The position numbers and the translations under genes are program-made. DNA of 8,173 nucleotides from Hyphomicrobiales bacterium (GTDB lineage: Bacteria; Pseudomonadota; Alphaproteobacteria; Rhizobiales; Aestuariivirgaceae), in assembly GCA_026996935.1 (NCBI GenBank), contig JALWJW010000018.1, positions 1 to 8,173 of the forward strand, in the 5' to 3' direction. The notes under the pieces were generated by a model. It was given only the letters and a program-made list of their open reading frames with translations, was not told the origin of the DNA and did no database searches. Positions 7,058-8,173 of the stretch are shown here, piece by piece. The number at the start of each line of letters is the position of its first letter. Positions within the stretch are counted from its first letter, which is position 1.

Positions 7058-7963
7058 ATGGACAAAAAGCCGCGCTTGACCCAAAGTTACGTGATGACCG
7101 CTTTGTTTTACCAACAACTCCCTGCTTTTACAGATTTTTCCGGGTTTACTGACTTTTCTTCCTATAGCCAGATCCCAGATGACTGGACGGTACTGATCTC
7201 TGATGTCATAGGCTCAACCAAAGCTATTAAAGAAGGACGTTATAAAGACGTCAATATGGTTGGTGCCGCTTCAATCACGTGCATTCTAAATGCCTGCCAG
7301 GGCATAGCTGTCCCATTTGTTTTTGGCGGCGATGGCAGCACAGTTATTGTCCCGCCACAAGTCTGTAGAAAAGCCTCAAGCCCCCTGCAGGCCTTACAGG
7401 CCAAATCAAAAGATTTATTCAAACTCGATCTGCGTATCGGTGCCGTTCAGGTAAGTGAGTTACGAAAAAAAGGTGTTGACGTTACTGTTCGTAAATACCA
7501 ACTCAGCAAAGGCAATTTTCTTGCCATGTTTGCCGGCGGCGGATTAGAATTAGCCGATGAGCTTTTAAAAGACACACAAACCCCAAACCCCTACCATCTC
7601 CAACCTGACCCCGACATTGGCGAGCCCGATCTTGATGGCTTATCATGCCGTTGGGAACCTTTAATCGCAGCAAACGGCATCATGGCGACAATGATGATCA
7701 AAGTCTATGCAGCAACAAAAGCACAAGAAACCCAAAAACTCAGTCAGGTTTTGAACAAGATCGAGACGATAGTCGGTCAGGCATCAGGCACAGCCACCAG
7801 CAACGCGGCACCGGCAAAAAAAACAAACAATGAAATATCGCTGGCCTCCATCCAGCTTAAAACAAGAAGCAAATCTAACCGGGCGTGTATCTACACCCCA
7901 CAAAAGTTATTTGCGCAAACTGGCGCACGTCTTTTTCACTTCCCTTGTGCAATTGTGGTGTGA
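7058..7963 (+). CDS. DUF3095 family protein, N-terminal portion up to a frameshift
   Basis: Residues about 13-255 match the DUF3095 family as I recall it: FYQQLPAFTDFSGFTD, then PDDWTVLISDVIGSTKAIKEG (40-60), RYKDVNMVGAAS, VPFVFGGDGSTVIVPP (85-100), FAGGGLELADELL and GLSCRWEPL (194-202). No function is established for the family. The D-x-x-GST and GGDG motifs resemble the metal- and nucleotide-binding segments of class III adenylate/guanylate cyclases (compare TDIVGST). No membrane segment or signal is visible. The frame changes at an A8 run (7816-7823). From about residue 256 to the stop at 7963 the roughly 46-residue tail is out of frame and unrelated to the family; the true C-terminus continues one base over. 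As read, the product lacks its conserved C-terminal part. ATG at 7094 (MTALFYQQ) is an alternative start that fits the family N-terminus better than 7058. Confidence 0.75.
   Translation: MDKKPRLTQSYVMTALFYQQLPAFTDFSGFTDFSSYSQIPDDWTVLISDVIGSTKAIKEGRYKDVNMVGAASITCILNACQGIAVPFVFGGDGSTVIVPPQVCRKASSPLQALQAKSKDLFKLDLRIGAVQVSELRKKGVDVTVRKYQLSKGNFLAMFAGGGLELADELLKDTQTPNPYHLQPDPDIGEPDLDGLSCRWEPLIAANGIMATMMIKVYAATKAQETQKLSQVLNKIETIVGQASGTATSNAAPAKKTNNEISLASIQLKTRSKSNRACIYTPQKLFAQTGARLFHFPCAIVV
7816..7823 (+). other. A8 homopolymer at the frameshift in the DUF3095 gene
   Basis: Eight consecutive A's follow CCGGC. Removing one A joins the upstream frame (APAKK) to the downstream frame (QTMKYRWPPSSLKQEANL) and restores a family-like protein. 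Runs of this length are hotspots for replication slippage, polymerase slippage during transcription and sequencing error. An intact A7 run occurs earlier in the same gene at 7465-7471. Confidence 0.8.
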
Positions 7964-8173
7964 ACGCTTTGCTGCAAAAGCTGGCGATTATGACGGCGCA
8001 GCCTATTCAAATGAAGTGAGAACCAACACCGATTTTCGCAAATTTGACGGTATTTTGCGTATGGTTCTTGATGTTAGCCAGGACCAGGCTCAACAAATTG
8101 AGCATTTTTTAAAGACCGAATATGAAAACAAAAACCTGTGTTTTAGACTTCACACTGCCGACAAGGCTTTAAT
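7824..8173 (+). pseudogene. DUF3095 C-terminal portion, shifted by one base, cut off by window edge
   Basis: From 7824 to the right edge the frame one base over from the upstream CDS is open. It encodes family-like sequence: MKYRWPPSSLKQEANL, KSYLRKLAHVFFTSLVQLWCERF, then TNTDFRKFDGILRMVLDVS and NKNLCFRLHTADKALM. The RKFDG-LRM segment and the final H-x-x-D-x-ALM motif are what I recall for the DUF3095 C-terminus, so this is the continuation of the gene begun at 7058. An ATG at 7830 has no Shine-Dalgarno, so a separate gene is unlikely. Whether the gene is dead, rescued by slippage, or intact with a sequencing error cannot be decided from this window. Confidence 0.75.

Noticed and set aside
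7830..8173. Separate downstream gene starting at ATG 7830
   Set aside because: There is no ribosome binding site, and the sequence continues the DUF3095 family directly from the other side of the A8 run, so a frameshifted single gene explains it better.
1..8173. Mobile element, defence island or CRISPR
   Set aside because: No transposase, integrase, repeat-spacer array, terminal inverted repeats or defence-type domain was visible; the genes are typical core or regulatory chromosomal genes.

Overview
The window looks like an ordinary chromosomal stretch from an alphaproteobacterium. I base this on protein style only: an ECF sigma factor paired with a YfbK-type von Willebrand factor protein with a cytoplasmic tail, a long TrhP/YegQ homologue with a C-terminal cysteine extension, and a DUF3095 protein. 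By eye the base composition is mid-range (roughly mid-40s % GC). I see no tRNA, rRNA, insertion sequence, phage gene or CRISPR array, and no gene-free stretch longer than about 100 bases.

Layout. Positions 1-1612, read leftwards, hold an ECF sigma factor gene followed one base later by a membrane-anchored VWA-domain protein that runs off the left edge. A 95-bp divergent gap leads to a rightward trhP-like gene (1708-3375) for a U32-family iron-sulfur protein predicted to hydroxylate tRNA uridine 34. It converges on a leftward block (3415-6958): a Tat-type exported rhodanese, then the ABC-F ATPase Uup, then a YhiN/HI0933-type FAD protein whose start overlaps the uup stop. The 60-bp rhodanese-uup gap holds a strong RNA hairpin and a 12-codon leader ORF. 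Another ~100-bp divergent gap, with possible overlapping promoters, leads to a rightward DUF3095 gene (7058 to the right edge) that is frameshifted at a run of eight A's.

How the genes relate. The sigma/VWA pair is most likely a regulatory unit in which the membrane protein controls, or is controlled by, the sigma factor. TrhP and Uup both touch translation (anticodon modification; ribosome-associated ABC-F ATPase), but they lie on opposite strands and share no obvious control. YhiN is probably translationally coupled to Uup. The DUF3095 protein carries motifs resembling class III nucleotidyl cyclases.

I found no defence system or other clearly new multi-gene system. The observations most worth checking are the A8 frameshift in the DUF3095 gene, the cyclase-like motifs of that family, the extra CCGxGCxxC cluster on TrhP, the hairpin/leader ORF before uup, and the VWA protein as a candidate membrane partner of the sigma factor.
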